From: Cervus elaphus
Taxonomy: Eukaryota; Chordata; Mammalia; Artiodactyla; Cervidae
Direction of reading: 5' to 3'
Length of the DNA stretch: 64,000 bases
Assembly: GCF_910594005.1 (NCBI RefSeq)
Contig: NC_057832.1
Span: forward strand, 104,419,152 to 104,483,151
Both the position numbers and the translations under genes were made by a program. Of the stretch, positions 1 through 9,941 are shown piece after piece. The notes under the pieces are model-generated. The model did no database searches. It saw only the letters and a list, made by a program, of their open reading frames with translations, and had not been told where the DNA came from. Every line of letters begins with the position of its first letter. Positions within the stretch are counted from its first letter, which is position 1.

Positions 1-4
1 ATAT

Positions 5-335
5 CAGTTCAGTTCAGTTCAGTCACTCAGTTGTGTCCAACTCTCTGCGACCCCATGAATAGCAGCACGCCAGGCCTTCCTGTCCATCACCAACTCCCAG
101 AGTTTACTCAAACTTATGCCCATTGAGTCAGAGATGCCATCCAGCCATCTCATCCTCTGTCGTCCCCTTTTCCTTCTGCCCCCAATCCCTCCCAGCATCA
201 GGGTCTTTTCCAATGAGTCAACTCTTCACATGAGGTGGCCAAAGAATTGGAATTTCAGCTTCAGCATCAGTCCTTCCAATGAACACCCAGGACTGATCTC
301 CTCCAGGATGGACTGGTTGGATCTCCTTGCAGTAT
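5..335 (-). mobile_element. BovB LINE, 3'-end fragment
   Basis: It starts with the GTTCAGTTCAGTTCAGT tail and continues through the reverse complement of the BovB C-terminal coding end. The - frame contains the typical R-R-G-R-Q-R-M-R-W-L-D-G-I. It is 5'-truncated. The window edge is close, so the tail end may be incomplete. Confidence 0.9.
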
Positions 336-357
336 ATACACACACTGTGTGTGTACA

Positions 358-486
358 CAGTCTCTTCAGTTGTGTCCAACTCTTTTCGACCCTATGGTCT
401 GTAGCCCGTAGCCCACCAGGCTACTCTCTGCATGAGATTCTCCAGGCAAGGATACTGAAGTGGGTTGCCATGCCCTCCTCCAGGGT
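358..486 (-). mobile_element. Bov-tA SINE fragment
   Basis: Reverse complement of the ruminant SINE body (TGTGTCCAACTCTTTTCGACC, then the CAGGCAAGGATACTGAAGTGG region). It is degenerate and lacks the tRNA-like head. Confidence 0.75.
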
Positions 487-488
487 TA

Positions 489-519
<31 letters not shown>

Positions 520-520
520 G
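489..520. repeat. (TG)n(TA)n microsatellite
   Basis: About 32 bp of TG followed by TA dinucleotides, at the end of the SINE fragment. Confidence 0.9.
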
Positions 521-1005
521 TAAATCAAGTTTTCTTGGGAAAATCTTATGAAGGCATCATTCTGTCAAACATTCTGCTATCCTGAGCATATAATTAAATA
601 TAAATCCATGGTAAATGTGACAGAACATCACTGCTGTCCAAGCCAAAAGCTGGCTGAGCCCACATGCATGAAGGTGGGTTCAAACTTCAAGTTTAAAAAT
701 GCTGTTTTTCTTAGATTTACATATTCTTTTTAATCTAATAACCACACAAGTCTTTATCCAACTACATAATCTTAAACACTTGTTTGATATACTCACTAAA
801 ACAAATTTATGAAGCCTGAATTTTCAAGAAAATATAGTACTTTCTTTCTGCTAGTGCCAAAAGAGTAACCATAAAGAGAAACATGAATTCTGGTACTTAA
901 CTAGTTTTTTAAAACCTCAACATATTTATTTTCCTACCACAAACAAACTCCTGTGAGAGAAACATTTCAGGATGAAGATTTAATGAACCATCTAACAGTG
1001 GGAAA
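521..1005. other. No gene or repeat recognised
   Basis: AT-rich sequence with no convincing coding frame, splice-flanked exon or recognisable element. Confidence 0.5.
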
Positions 1006-1294
1006 TCAATCCTGAATATTCATTGGAAGGACTGGTGCTGAAGCTGAAGCTCCAATACTTTGGCCACCTGTTGCAAAGAACTGACTCATTAGAAAAGACC
1101 CTGATGCTGGGAAAGATTGAAGGCAGGAGGAGAAGGGGACGACAGAGGATGAGATGGTTGGATGGCATCACCAACTCGATGTACATGAGTTTGAGCAAGC
1201 TCGGGAGTTGGTGATGGACAGGAAAGCATGATGTGCTGCAGTCCATGGGGTTGCAAAGAGTCAGACATGACTGAGCGACTGAACTGAATTGAAT
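1006..1294 (+). mobile_element. BovB LINE, 3'-end fragment
   Basis: It starts in the coding end (CTGAATATTCATTGGAAGG), runs through the M-R-W-L-D-G-I region and ends at the ACTGAGCGACTGAACTGAA tail. It is 5'-truncated. Confidence 0.9.
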
Positions 1295-1539
1295 GTTTTA
1301 TGTGCATGGGCTCAACTCAGGGAATGTTTCATTCCTGAGAATGAAAGTTATGGTAAGACCTACAACAGAGCCTAAGATTTCAATAGACTAAGCTTTTGCA
1401 TTAGATTTGACAAGAGGGCTCTGTCATATACATTACCTTGGTAAAATAAGACCTCTGAAATATCTTAGGGATTATTCTTTGTGAGATATGGAGACTGAGA
1501 CACCTCTAGTATTGTTTCCACCAGAGTTTTGACCTTATT

Positions 1540-1975
1540 CTTATTTTCCCTTTCTTTTTTACTTTTTTAAGTTATGAGATTATGATAACACATTTACCTG
1601 AGACTTGGAAAATACAAGACAAAGTTACATATAGTTCCACTATATGTTATGATTTTTTTAGTAGATAAATTGAGATTTTTAGTTGGAGTTTCAATATCAA
1701 ACTCTCAAAAATTAATAGAATGAATAGACAGAAAAGTAGAAGGAAATAGTAGACCTGAAAAGTACCATGAACCAACTCAACATAATTAAGATTTACAGAA
1801 TTTTCACACAACGGTAGGATACAAATTCAAGTTCTCATAGACAATAAACTGGGAGACACTGGAACATATCCAGGGATATAAAACAAGTTGCAAAAATTTT
1901 ATGGTCTAAATGTATTGAAATCACACAGAGTCTGTTCTCTTTATCTCTGTGGATTTATGTTAGAAATCAAGATAG
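1540..1975 (+). repeat. L1-derived composite block, copy 1 of a local direct repeat
   Basis: It pairs with 3185-3612 at a spacing of about 1.65 kb. The first third is non-LINE by eye. The remainder resembles the old L1 ORF2 segment around 'caatcaccaactcgatctaattgac' (endonuclease-domain end). Both copies share the same junction, so a local duplication explains them better than two insertions. Confidence 0.7.
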
Positions 1976-2700
1976 ATGAAAATAACCCACCTATTTTCAA
2001 GTGCAGTGTGACATTTACCAAGAGAGATCTTTGACTTATCCATTGAAAGTCTCAATAAGGTTAGAAGATGGAAAGAACACAGAGGGCAAGTGCATGGAAG
2101 AAAGCATTTAAATGAGAAATTAATATCAAAGATACTTTAAAAACTCCATGTATTTGGAAATTAAATGTCCACTTTTAAATGGTGTTGCCCTCATTCTTAA
2201 CGAATACTTAATAGTATTCATTGTGACAACTATGTCATTGTTCTCTGTAAAAAGTACTCTGATTTTCACATTGCTGTATCCTTAGAATAGATTTGAGAAT
2301 GATTACTAAATGAAAGATTTTGATGATCAAGTTCAAAGAATCTAGGATGAAAAGGCAGGACTGAAGCAATCAACGTTTATGTGGACCCATAACCAGTTCA
2401 ACAGAAACTTTCTTGAACACCCTGAAGCAGATGTGAGAAAAAGAGTGAAACAATGTCAAGATGTATCATGCACCCACCTGTACCTGCTCTATGGTACACA
2501 GAAAAAGTTTACATTGGTTCGCGGCCCAACTCAGGTGCTTTGGAGACTTTGCCATCTCATCAATTCTAAACTTTTTTTGCCCAATTGAAACACTACATCA
2601 TCTACCCTAGTGGATCTCTCTATGCATTAAAATCACCTGGGGAGTTTTAACAATCCCAGTGCTGAGGCCACATGCTACATGGATTTGGTTAGAAACTCTG
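1976..2700 (+). other. Old L1-like remnants and unidentified sequence, intronic
   Basis: At 2000-2070 and about 2150-2200 there are short stretches like old L1 ORF2 (for example TATTTGGAAATTAAATG). The rest, including 2350-2700, shows no exon with AKR similarity. The upstream AKR1B exons were looked for here and not seen. Confidence 0.4.
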
Positions 2701-2734
2701 GAGGTAGAATCTGGTCATCAGGATATATATATAT

Positions 2735-3020
2735 GTATTTTTAACTATTTATTTTTGGCTGCCCTGGGTCTTCATAGTTGCCCTTGGGCTTTCCCTAGCT
2801 GTGGAGAGCACGGGCTACTCTCTAGTTGCAGCGCACCAGCTTCTCGTTGTGGTGGCTTCTCCGGTGGACACAGGCTCTGGGTGCACGGGCTCAGTGGTTG
2901 TGGTATACGGGCTTAGTTGCTCCACAAGCAGCATGTAGTATCTTCCTGGACCAGGGATCCAACCCATGCTCCCTGCACTGGGAGGCGGATTTTCAACCAT
3001 GAGACCACCAGAGACGACTC
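2735..3020 (-). mobile_element. CHR-type tRNA-derived SINE (cetartiodactyl)
   Basis: The + strand shows the reversed A-rich tail (TATTTATTTTTGGCTGCCCTG), the GC-rich 'gttgcagcgcacc' body and the reversed tRNA-like head with GGGATCCAACCC (B box). Confidence 0.85.
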
Positions 3021-3184
3021 TAGGCATCAGTATATTTCAAAGCTGTCAGGTGATTCTGAATTGCAGGCACATTTGAGAACCACTGGCTCAACTGTCCCCC
3101 AAACACCTCATGCTTGTCTTCACCTCAAAGTCTTTGCTCCTGCTTTCCCCTCTACTCATGGGCTGGATGGAAAATTTCTTTTTC

Positions 3185-3612
3185 CCCCTTCTTTCTTATT
3201 TTTTAAATTATGGAAGTATTATAACACATTTACAGGAGAATTGGAAAATACAGAACAAGGTTGCATATAGTTCCACTACATATTACAATTATCTTTTTAG
3301 TAGACAAATTAAGATTTTTAGTTGGAATTTCAATACAAGCTCTCAAAAATTGACAGAATGGACAGAAAAGTAGAAGGCTATAGTAGACCTGAAAAGCACT
3401 ATCAACCAATTCAATGTAATTAAGATTTATACAATTTTCACACAACAGCAGGATACAGATTCTATTCAAGTTCTCACAGACTATAAACCAGGAGACACCG
3501 GAACATATCCAGGGACATAAAACTAGGTACAAAAATTTCATGGTCTAAAGGTATTGAAATCATGCAGAGTCTGTTCTCTTATCACTGTGGCTTTATGTTA
3601 GAAGTCAAATTC
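3185..3612 (+). repeat. L1-derived composite block, copy 2 of a local direct repeat
   Basis: It aligns along its length with 1540-1975, with scattered substitutions and small indels. It ends about 115 bp before the first AKR1B exon in the window. Confidence 0.7.
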
Positions 3613-3726
3613 TTTTTATTAGTTCGGCTAATCCACACACGTGCTCCTGTCCCGGAGGGGACTGAGCCAAACTAGCGTCCTTGAGATCTCTCTAGCAGTG
3701 GCCAAAGTCGTCCCTTTCTATGACAG

Positions 3727-3849
3727 GCCGTGGAGGAGCTGGTGGACGAGGGGCTGGTGAAAAACATTGGGATCTCCAACTTCAACCACTTTCAGATCGA
3801 GAGACTCTTGAACAAACCTGGACTGAAATACAAACCAGTGATCAACCAG
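3727..3849 (+). CDS. AKR1B10: AKR1B-like exon 5 equivalent
   Basis: The acceptor is a pyrimidine-rich stretch ending GACAG at 3726, and the donor GTAAAC starts at 3850. The 123-nt exon encodes 41 residues, starting A-V-E-E-L-V-D-E-G and ending K-P-V-I-N-Q. It includes the conserved GISNFN motif with the cofactor-binding Ser159 and Asn160. The Met usually found at residue 144 is Val (GTG). The intron upstream carries an L1-derived block that ends about 115 bp before this exon. Confidence 0.88.
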
Positions 3850-6800
3850 GTAAACTGTTTAGTAAAGGGTAAGGTTTCTGTTCTATTATTTCTTAGATGT
3901 CTGGAGGCAAGTTCAATGCTTTGCACTAAGTCTCGTCTTGAAGGTCAGGCATCACGTACTTTGTGGGTCATGGGGGACAGGTCTCGGAGTCTGGTTTAGC
4001 CAGCCTAGCAGGGGGCAGGATTTGGCCTTTGCTGATAGGCCTTTTTCTGTGTGTAGAACTCCCAATGAGCAGCTCAAAGAGCAGGTGGACTTTCTCAGTG
4101 ATGAGAACTGCTTGCTTTTAACAGGTTGAATGTCACCCATACCTCACGCAGGAGAAATTGATCCAGTACTGCCAGTCCAAGGGCATCAGTGCCACAGCTT
4201 ACAGCCCGCTAGGCTGTCCAAATAGATCTGGGTGAGGCATCTGATCTTTCTGTCGACATTCTTTTAAGAAAGCCATCAGAAAGAAAAATGCATGTAAGGC
4301 AATGTGCCTGGCATACTCAAACAGTGGGGAAAATATGGGAACTTAAAAAAAAAACAAAAACCAGCAACCTTTTGGGAATACTCCAGTTTAGCCACCTAGC
4401 ACTGGACCAGCCTTTGCAAAAACTCCTGAGGCTTCAGAACCCATGGGTGGACCCCTGGGTAAGACATGAAGCTTTCAAATCCTTTTACCTTATCTACCAC
4501 ATGAGGAAGACTGACGATCAGCCTTGGGCCCACACCGGAGTAATATTCATCTACATATGGTAGCCATGGTGATTATACACACCAACCATCTTCTCCCTCT
4601 AGGGCCAAACCAGAGGACCCTTCTCTACTGGAGGATCCCAAGATTAATGAGATTGCTGCAAAGCACAAAAAATCCGCAGCCCAGGTATAAAGTGTATAGT
4701 TTCTTTACCTGCCTCAAACTAGACTTATGTAATTCTTAATATTGCCTTCATTTAGCTCCTGCATTTCTTTTATCTTATTTTTTGGCTATGCTGGGTCTTC
4801 ATTGTTGCGAGAGGGCTTTCCCTCATTGGGGTGAGCGGGGGCTTCTCATTGCAGTGGCTTCTCTTGTTGCAGGCTTCAGTATTGTGGTGCCTGGGTTTAG
4901 CTGCTCTGACGCATGTGGGATCTTCCCGGAACAGGGACCGAACCAGTATTCCTGGCATGGCAAGGAGGACTCTTAACCACTGGACCATTGGGGAAGCACC
5001 TGTTTAACTCCTTGAAGGGAAAGGGAACAAGAGAGGAAGCCCTCTAAAGCCTTTCCTTGAAAGTCTGTTTGTTTGGACCTCCAGGAAATAGCATGGTTAT
5101 CACTGAAACAGGGATGGCCTCCAACAACTTCTGTTGAGACTGGAGGACCAAGAACAAGAGCATGGCTTTGCAGCCAAAAGACTTGGGTTCAGAACCCAGC
5201 TCCACTACATATCAGCCTTACGATCTCAAACACTATCCCAGGTCACTTTATTTTTTAAAAAGGAAGAATATAGGGGTGTTGTGAGGATTAAGGGAGAGAA
5301 CTGAGCAGAGGACTGAGGAGTTATCTGATAGCTATAAAGTGCTCAGTGTATATTAGCTATTATAACTTAATAAAGACACAGTGAATGGCAGAGATGTTTC
5401 ATTTTCTGAAAAAGTAGAGGGAGTGGTCATTGCAGATGAGTGTAAATGAGAAGTCCCCTTTTGCACAGGTTCTTATCCGGTTCCATATCCAGAGGCATGT
5501 GATTGTAATTCCCAAGTCTGTGACATTCGCACGCATCGCTGAGAACTTTCAGGTAAGGTTCTGGCTGGTTCAGTTCAGTTCAGTGGCTCAGTCGTGTCCA
5601 ATTCTTTGCAACCCCATGGATTGCAGCACACCAGGCTTCCCTGTCCTTCACCAGATCCCGGAGCTTGCTCAGACTCCTATCCATTGAGTCAGTGGATGCC
5701 ATCCAACCATCTCATCCTATGTCATCCCCTTCCCCTCCTGCCTTCAATCTTTCCCAGCATCAGGGTCTTTTCCAATGAGTCAGTTCTTCGCATCAGGTGG
5801 CCAAAGTATTGGAGTTTCAGCTTCAGCATCAGTCCTTCCAGTGAATATTCAGGACTGATTTCCTTTAGGATTGACTGGTTTGATTTCCTTGCAGTCCAAG
5901 GGACTCTCAAGAGTCTTCTCCAACACCACTGTTCAGAAGCATCAGTTCTTCAGTGCTCAGCTTTGTTTATAGTCCAACTCTCACCTCCTTATGTGACCAC
6001 TGGAAAAACCATACCTTTGACTAGATGGACCTTTGTCAGCAAAGTAATGTCTCTGCTTTGTAATATGCTGTCTAGGTTGGTCATAACTTTCCTTCCAAGG
6101 AGCAGACTGGTTTTCTCAGTGGAGGAGGGGATGGCAGAGACTCCTTCACCAGGTTTCTCATGCTGTCCTTGTGTTTTCTGTGGGCTTCCACCACCTTCCC
6201 ACCACCCTGCCATCTCTCAGGCCAGGGAGCTGACCTCAGGGCTGAGATGAATGACCCATGACCGAGGGTGGGCTGGGGGAGCAGCCGGTGATATCCTGTC
6301 AGGTCTGAGCACAGATGTACCTCTCCACTGCCTGAGAAGGTCTGGGCTGTCCCTAAGCAGTTGTGTCGTGGGCCACACACAGCAGCAGACAGTCCTGCCT
6401 ATGCTTCTGCCTCCCAGCAGCAGGAGAGAGATAGATCGTACTAGAAGACCTGCCTTTCTGGAGGAACCCACGTGTCCATCAGGGGGCTTGCACCCTGTGC
6501 AGTTCAGAGCCTGTAAGGCAAGGAGGCTTAAAGGCTTTGGAACACAAAACCTCAGAAACACAGCAGTCTCTGTGTAGCACCCAATTTAGAGCCATTCGTG
6601 TCTGGAGGACATAATGGGAGAAACTCCCTTGGCTAGTTACTCCTGTGGATGTGAGCTTGCTCCCTACTAGCGTGGCTGGAGATCTCAAATTGCACCAGGA
6701 ACTGGCTTGCTGATGATGTTCTGGAATTCTCACTTTTCCAGGTCTTTGACTTTAAATTGAGTGATGAGGAGATGGCGACCCTACTCAGCCTCAACAGAGA

Positions 6801-7601
6801 CTGGCGGTACTACCCCTTTCACTGGTAAGTGGTGCTGGGCTGAGTTAATTAGGAGGATTGCCAGGTGTTTGTCTAAATTGGTAGAAGTTTAGCTAGAAGG
6901 ATTGAAAGATAACTGGAACTACTTTTATTTCATATGCCATTTTCTGGTAGTGTTGAAAATCAAAACTGGAATACCTAGAATTATTATGAGGAAAGAGCAG
7001 GTGTGTGTGCTCAGTCACTCAGTTGCATCTGACCCTTTGTGACCCCATGGGCTGCAGCCCACCAGGTTTCTCTGTCCATGGGGATTCTCCAGGCAAGAAT
7101 ACTGGAGTGGGTTGCCATGCCCTCCTCCTGGGGATCTTTCCAACTCAAGGACTGAACCTGGGTCTCCTGCATTGCAGGCAGATTCTTTACCATCTGAGGC
7201 ACCAGGGTAGACATATCCTTAATTGCTGCATATTGTTGGGGCTCCTGGATGTAGTTCTGGAATCTTAAGAGAGAACATGTTGTTAGTAGGTAGAAGGCAG
7301 AGGCAGTCATTCATCCTTTCATCCACTAAGTATTTACTGAGCATCTACTATGTGCCAGGCACTCTCTAGGTGCTTGGGGGTATCATCTAGACAAAGTTCC
7401 TGCCTTCACAGTCTTACATGCTAGTAAGGGAGTACAGAAATAAACTCACAAATAAGTATGTTGATTGAGAATGAATCCTACAACTGACAAAGAAAGTGAA
7501 TTGTAGGAAGGCATTGTCTACCTTCTCTACTCCATTCCATTCTCTATTCTATTCTAACTTCTCTATTTTCTATTGAGAGAATACAGAAATAACCTCTCTC
7601 T

Positions 7602-7665
<64 letters not shown>

Positions 7666-9651
7666 CAGACTGCAATAAAGGCTAAGCAGAAAAATCAAGT
7701 AGGGTAGTAAGGGAATAGGGAGTGGAGGGTGCTGGGGGAGTGATCCCTTAAAAAGGAGGAGTCAGAGGAAGTTTTGCTGATTGGTGACAGTTGAGCAGAA
7801 ACCTGAAGGAAGTGAGGGATGAGCCATGTGGATACCTGGGGAAGAGCATACTAGGCAGTGAGGATGGCAAGCGCAAAGGCCCTGAGGTGGAACTGTGTTT
7901 GGAGCACTGGAGTAAGAGGTCGAGTGGGGCTGGAGCAGAGCGAGTGAGCGGCAGAGGGAGAAAAGTCGAGGTCAACAGTGTCAGGGGCTCAGAGCAAGCA
8001 GACATGTGGACACTGTGAGGAGGGCTTTTGGTTCAGGCTCTGAGGGCGCTGAGAAGCCAGTAGAGGATTCTGAGCCGAGGAGTGGCATGATGGGGCTTGT
8101 GCTTTAAAAGCCCCACTCTGACTTCTGAATTGCGAGACTACAGGGAGACTGCTGTGATAACCCAGGGAAAAGGCAACAGTGGCTGGACCTGGGTGATGGT
8201 GAGTAGAGAGAGCCATCTGATTCTAAATACATTGGGAAAGCAGAGCCAATCGGATCTGCTAATCCATTAGGATTCAAAGGAGGCTCCAAGTCTTTGGTTC
8301 TGGTGTTGCCTGAATCACACACAAGATGGAATCGCCATTTTGGGGGAAGAAATCAGGAGTTTGCCTTGGGACATGTTTGCAATATCCAGTAAAGTTCTAA
8401 GTGTGTGAAAAGTGAAAGTGCTAGTCACTCAGTCGTGTCCAACTCTTTGCAACCACATGGACTGTAGCCTCCCAGGCTCCCTTGTCCATGGAATTCTCCA
8501 AGCAAGAATACTGGAGTGGGCCGCCATTTCCTACTCCAGGGGATCTTCCTGACCCAAGGATTGGACCTGAGTCTCTTGAGTCTCCTGCATTGGCAGGTGG
8601 ATTTTTTACCACCGTGCCAACTGGGAAGACCTTGCTTTTGTTAGAGAACAACAAGCAGCAGCTACTTAGAATGAAAAGAAGTGTCAAAAGTAAAATGAGG
8701 GAAGTGGGAGGGAGGCTCAAGAAGAAGGGGATATATGTATACTTATGACTGATTCACCTTGTTGTATGGCAGAAACAAATACAACATTGTAAAGGAATTA
8801 TCCTCCAATTAAAAAAAAAAGTAAAAACAGCCAAAACAAAACAAAACAAAAAGGTAAAGTAAAGGACTTCCCTGGTAGTTCAGTGGCTAGGACTCCATGT
8901 TCCCAATGCAGGAAGCCTGGGTTCTATCCATGGTTGGGCAACTATTAATAAATCCCACATGCCACAAATAAAGATTCCACATCCCAAAATGAAGTTTGAA
9001 GATCCTATGTGTCGCAACTAAGACCAGAACAACTAAATAAAATAAAATTTAAAAAGTAAAGTAATACCTTGCTGGAGAGGAAACTACTTCTCTCCTGGAG
9101 GCATTAGAGGGGTGGGACTCAGGAATGAATCCACCCAGTTCAAATCCCAGCTCTAACACTTAATGTATTGGACTTGTAACCTTGGGTAAATTTCCCAGGC
9201 TGGTTTCTTTATTTGCAAAGTTGGAATGCTAGGATTAAACACAGCTAACATCTCTTGAGTGTTAACTTAGAATGTGCCAGGCACTCTAAGCCCAGTGCAT
9301 GCATCATTAACTCATTCAGTGATCATAACAGGCCCAAGTTATTCTATTGTTGTTCCTTCCAGGGTTATTATTTATTAGCTACCATTATGAAGCTTTCTGG
9401 TGTCCTGGTCATCATCCCCCCACCCTCCTTCCTAGCACACCATTCAGATCTGTTTGAGGGAAGGTGGAGGAAGACTTGGGTTCTTATAAAATCTTGGGGG
9501 AAGGGGAGAAGCTGATAGAGAGCAAAGCTCATAGGATCCATGAAGAAGAATGCCATTTAACCCAGAGTTTAACATTGGTGTACTTTTCCACAACTGTTTT
9601 CTCTGCAGGCTGAAAAGTCTGGAGGAGTATCCCTTCTATGCAGAATATTGA
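3727..9651 (+). CDS. AKR1B10: Aldo-keto reductase 1B-family gene, 3' half (six exons, joined 3727-3849, 4125-4231, 4603-4684, 5469-5552, 6742-6824, 9609-9651)
   Basis: The family is cytosolic NADPH-dependent reductases of aldehydes and ketones (aldose reductase, small-intestine aldose reductase). Six exons are seen, with canonical AG/GT borders and no stop in the joined frame. Coding lengths of 123, 107, 82, 84, 83 and 43 nt match AKR1B exons 5-10, covering residues about 143 to the stop near 315. Visible motifs are ISNFN (Asn160), NQ (Gln183), ECHPYLTQEKLIQYCQSKG, TAYSPLG (Tyr209, which stacks on nicotinamide in the family) and VIPKSVT (Lys262, Ser263). Tyr48, Lys77, Asp43 and His110 would lie upstream, outside the window. 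The sequence resembles AKR1B10/1B15 more than AKR1B1 (RFHIQR, KLSDEEMATLLS), but the exact orthologue is uncertain and the symbol is a best match. Relative to aldose reductase, Asp216 is Asn, Pro218 Ser, Trp219 Gly, Pro266 Phe and Cys298 Tyr. This could be an active divergent paralogue or a recently silenced one. Confidence 0.85.
4125..4231 (+). CDS. AKR1B10: AKR1B-like exon 6 equivalent
   Basis: The acceptor is TTTTAACAG and the donor GTGAGG begins at 4232. The 107-nt exon encodes V-E-C-H-P-Y-L-T-Q-E-K-L-I-Q-Y-C and then the TAYSPLG strand. After that it reads C-P-N-R-S-G, where aldose reductase has S-P-D-R-P-W. This alters the loop holding Asp216 (salt bridge that clamps NADP) and Trp219 (pocket wall). 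The frame is open and the last codon is split with exon 7. Confidence 0.88.
4603..4684 (+). CDS. AKR1B10: AKR1B-like exon 7 equivalent
   Basis: The acceptor is CTTCTCCCTCTAG and the donor GTATAA starts at 4685. The 82-nt exon encodes A-K-P-E-D-P-S-L-L-E-D-P-K-I-N-E-I-A-A-K-H-K-K-S-A-A-Q after the shared split codon. It matches the family helix around residues 220-246, with no disruption. Confidence 0.87.
4770..5003 (-). mobile_element. CHR-type tRNA-derived SINE
   Basis: Reverse orientation: ATTTTTTGGCTATGCTGGGTC tail, then the body, then the reversed tRNA head ending near TGGGGAAGCACC. It lies in intron 7 of the AKR1B-like gene. Confidence 0.85.
5160..5370 (+). mobile_element. MIR-like SINE remnant
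   Basis: The GGGTTCAGAACCCAGCTCCACTA head and a GTTGTGAGGATTAAGGGAGAG core fit MIR. It is divergent and intronic. Confidence 0.65.
5469..5552 (+). CDS. AKR1B10: AKR1B-like exon 8 equivalent
   Basis: The acceptor is TTTTGCACAG and the donor GTAAGG starts at 5553. The 84-nt exon encodes V-L-I-R-F-H-I-Q-R, then VIPKSVT with Lys262, Ser263 and Thr265, and A-R-I-A-E-N-F-Q with Arg268, Glu271 and Asn272. These residues contact the 2'-phosphate and adenine of NADPH in the family, so cofactor contacts here are kept apart from Phe in place of Pro266. A BovB LINE tail begins about 17 nt past the donor. Confidence 0.88.
5570..6112 (-). mobile_element. BovB LINE, 3'-end fragment close to a splice donor
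   Basis: It starts with the TTCAGTTCAGTTCAGTGGCTCAG tail and reads back through C-terminal BovB coding sequence (S-L-E-K-T-L-M-L-G-K-I-E-G). It is 5'-truncated near 6112. The insertion lies in intron 8 only about 17 nt from the donor of the AKR1B-like exon 8. Confidence 0.9.
6113..6741 (+). other. Intron 8 remainder, nothing recognised
   Basis: GC-moderate sequence without a recognisable repeat. It ends in the pyrimidine tract and acceptor of the next AKR1B exon. Confidence 0.5.
6742..6824 (+). CDS. AKR1B10: AKR1B-like exon 9 equivalent
   Basis: The acceptor is CACTTTTCCAG and the donor GTAAGT starts at 6825. The 83-nt exon encodes V-F-D-F-K-L-S-D-E-E-M-A-T-L-L-S, then N-R-D-W-R-Y-Y-P-F-H and a split Trp codon. 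This is the start of the C-terminal specificity loop (loop C). The position of the redox-active Cys298 of aldose reductase is Tyr. Confidence 0.86.
7002..7208 (-). mobile_element. Bov-tA SINE
   Basis: Reversed body and tRNA-like head (TGCTCAGTCACTCAG at the left, TCTTTACCATCTGAGGCACCAGG at the right). It lies in intron 9. Confidence 0.9.
7305..8295 (-). mobile_element. Ancient L2 LINE 3' region
   Basis: The left end, TATTTACTGAGCATCTACTATGTGCC, is the reverse complement of the L2 end. Further in is GAGCAGAAACCTGAAGGAAGT and the 'aggccctgaggtgg' segment typical of inverted L2. It is split by the CA microsatellite. Confidence 0.7.
7603..7664. repeat. (CA)31 microsatellite
   Basis: 62 uninterrupted bases of CA in intron 9 of the AKR1B-like gene. 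It is probably polymorphic. Confidence 0.97.
8408..8632 (-). mobile_element. Bov-tA SINE
   Basis: Full reversed element from GTGAAAGTGCTAGTCACTCAG to the head near ACCGTGCCAACTGGGAAG. Confidence 0.9.
8722..8828 (+). mobile_element. L1 3'-end fragment with poly(A)
   Basis: GATTCACCTTGTTGTATGGCAG and the ACAACATTGTAAAGGAATTATCC tail, then an A run. It is a strongly 5'-truncated ruminant L1. Confidence 0.8.
8864..9055 (+). mobile_element. CHR-2/ART2-like tRNA SINE
   Basis: The head is GGACTTCCCTGGTAGTTCAGTGG, with GGTTCTATCCATGGTTGG at the B box. The A-rich tail is AACTAAATAAAATAAAATTT. Confidence 0.8.
9115..9370 (+). mobile_element. MIR-like remnants (two pieces)
   Basis: 9115-9245 resembles the MIR head and core in + orientation (CAGTTCAAATCCCAGCTCTAA, CTTGGGTAAATTTCC). 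9260-9370 resembles a MIR 3' part in reverse (GTGCCAGGCACTCTAAGCCC). Both are old and divergent. Confidence 0.55.
9609..9651 (+). CDS. AKR1B10: AKR1B-like exon 10 equivalent, coding end
   Basis: The acceptor TTTTCTCTGCAG ends at 9608. The coding part completes the split Trp codon and gives L-K-S-L-E-E-Y-P-F-Y-A-E-Y then TGA at 9649-9651. The YPF-x-x-E-Y/F end is the usual family C-terminus, and the number of codons equals that of human AKR1B1. The intron before it is 2784 bp and repeat-rich. Confidence 0.85.
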
Positions 9652-9934
9652 AGCTGAATCTCTTAATGCACATTATCCTTCTTCATCTTACTGAAGTGTA
9701 ATTCTCTCCACCAGTGTCCTATTGTAGCCAAGGTTGTCTGAAATCACACCAAGCCTGCCCTGCTGAAGTCCAGGGGTTAGGCAGTTACTGTATCTGGACT
9801 GGTTTGTTCAACCAAAGGAACAGATTACAACTGGGAGATTCAAGTTGGATAAGCCAATTACATTTTTTTTTCCCTCACTTCTTCGATCTGATTATGGGGA
9901 CTCCACTAAACTTGAGGATACAATGACTGAAAAT

Positions 9935-9940
9935 AATAAA
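9935..9940 (+). terminator. Candidate polyadenylation signal of the AKR1B-like gene
   Basis: AATAAA lies 284 nt after the stop codon in an A-rich stretch, the first such hexamer downstream. It overlaps the start of a MIR-like element, so it may have arisen by chance. No transcript evidence is available. Confidence 0.45.
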
Positions 9941-9941
9941 G

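Noticed and set aside
2400..3700. Possible earlier AKR1B exon (catalytic His110 region)
   Set aside because: I looked for the IHWP motif and a splice-bounded frame upstream of 3727 and saw none. The preceding exon is probably outside the window or in sequence I cannot recognise.
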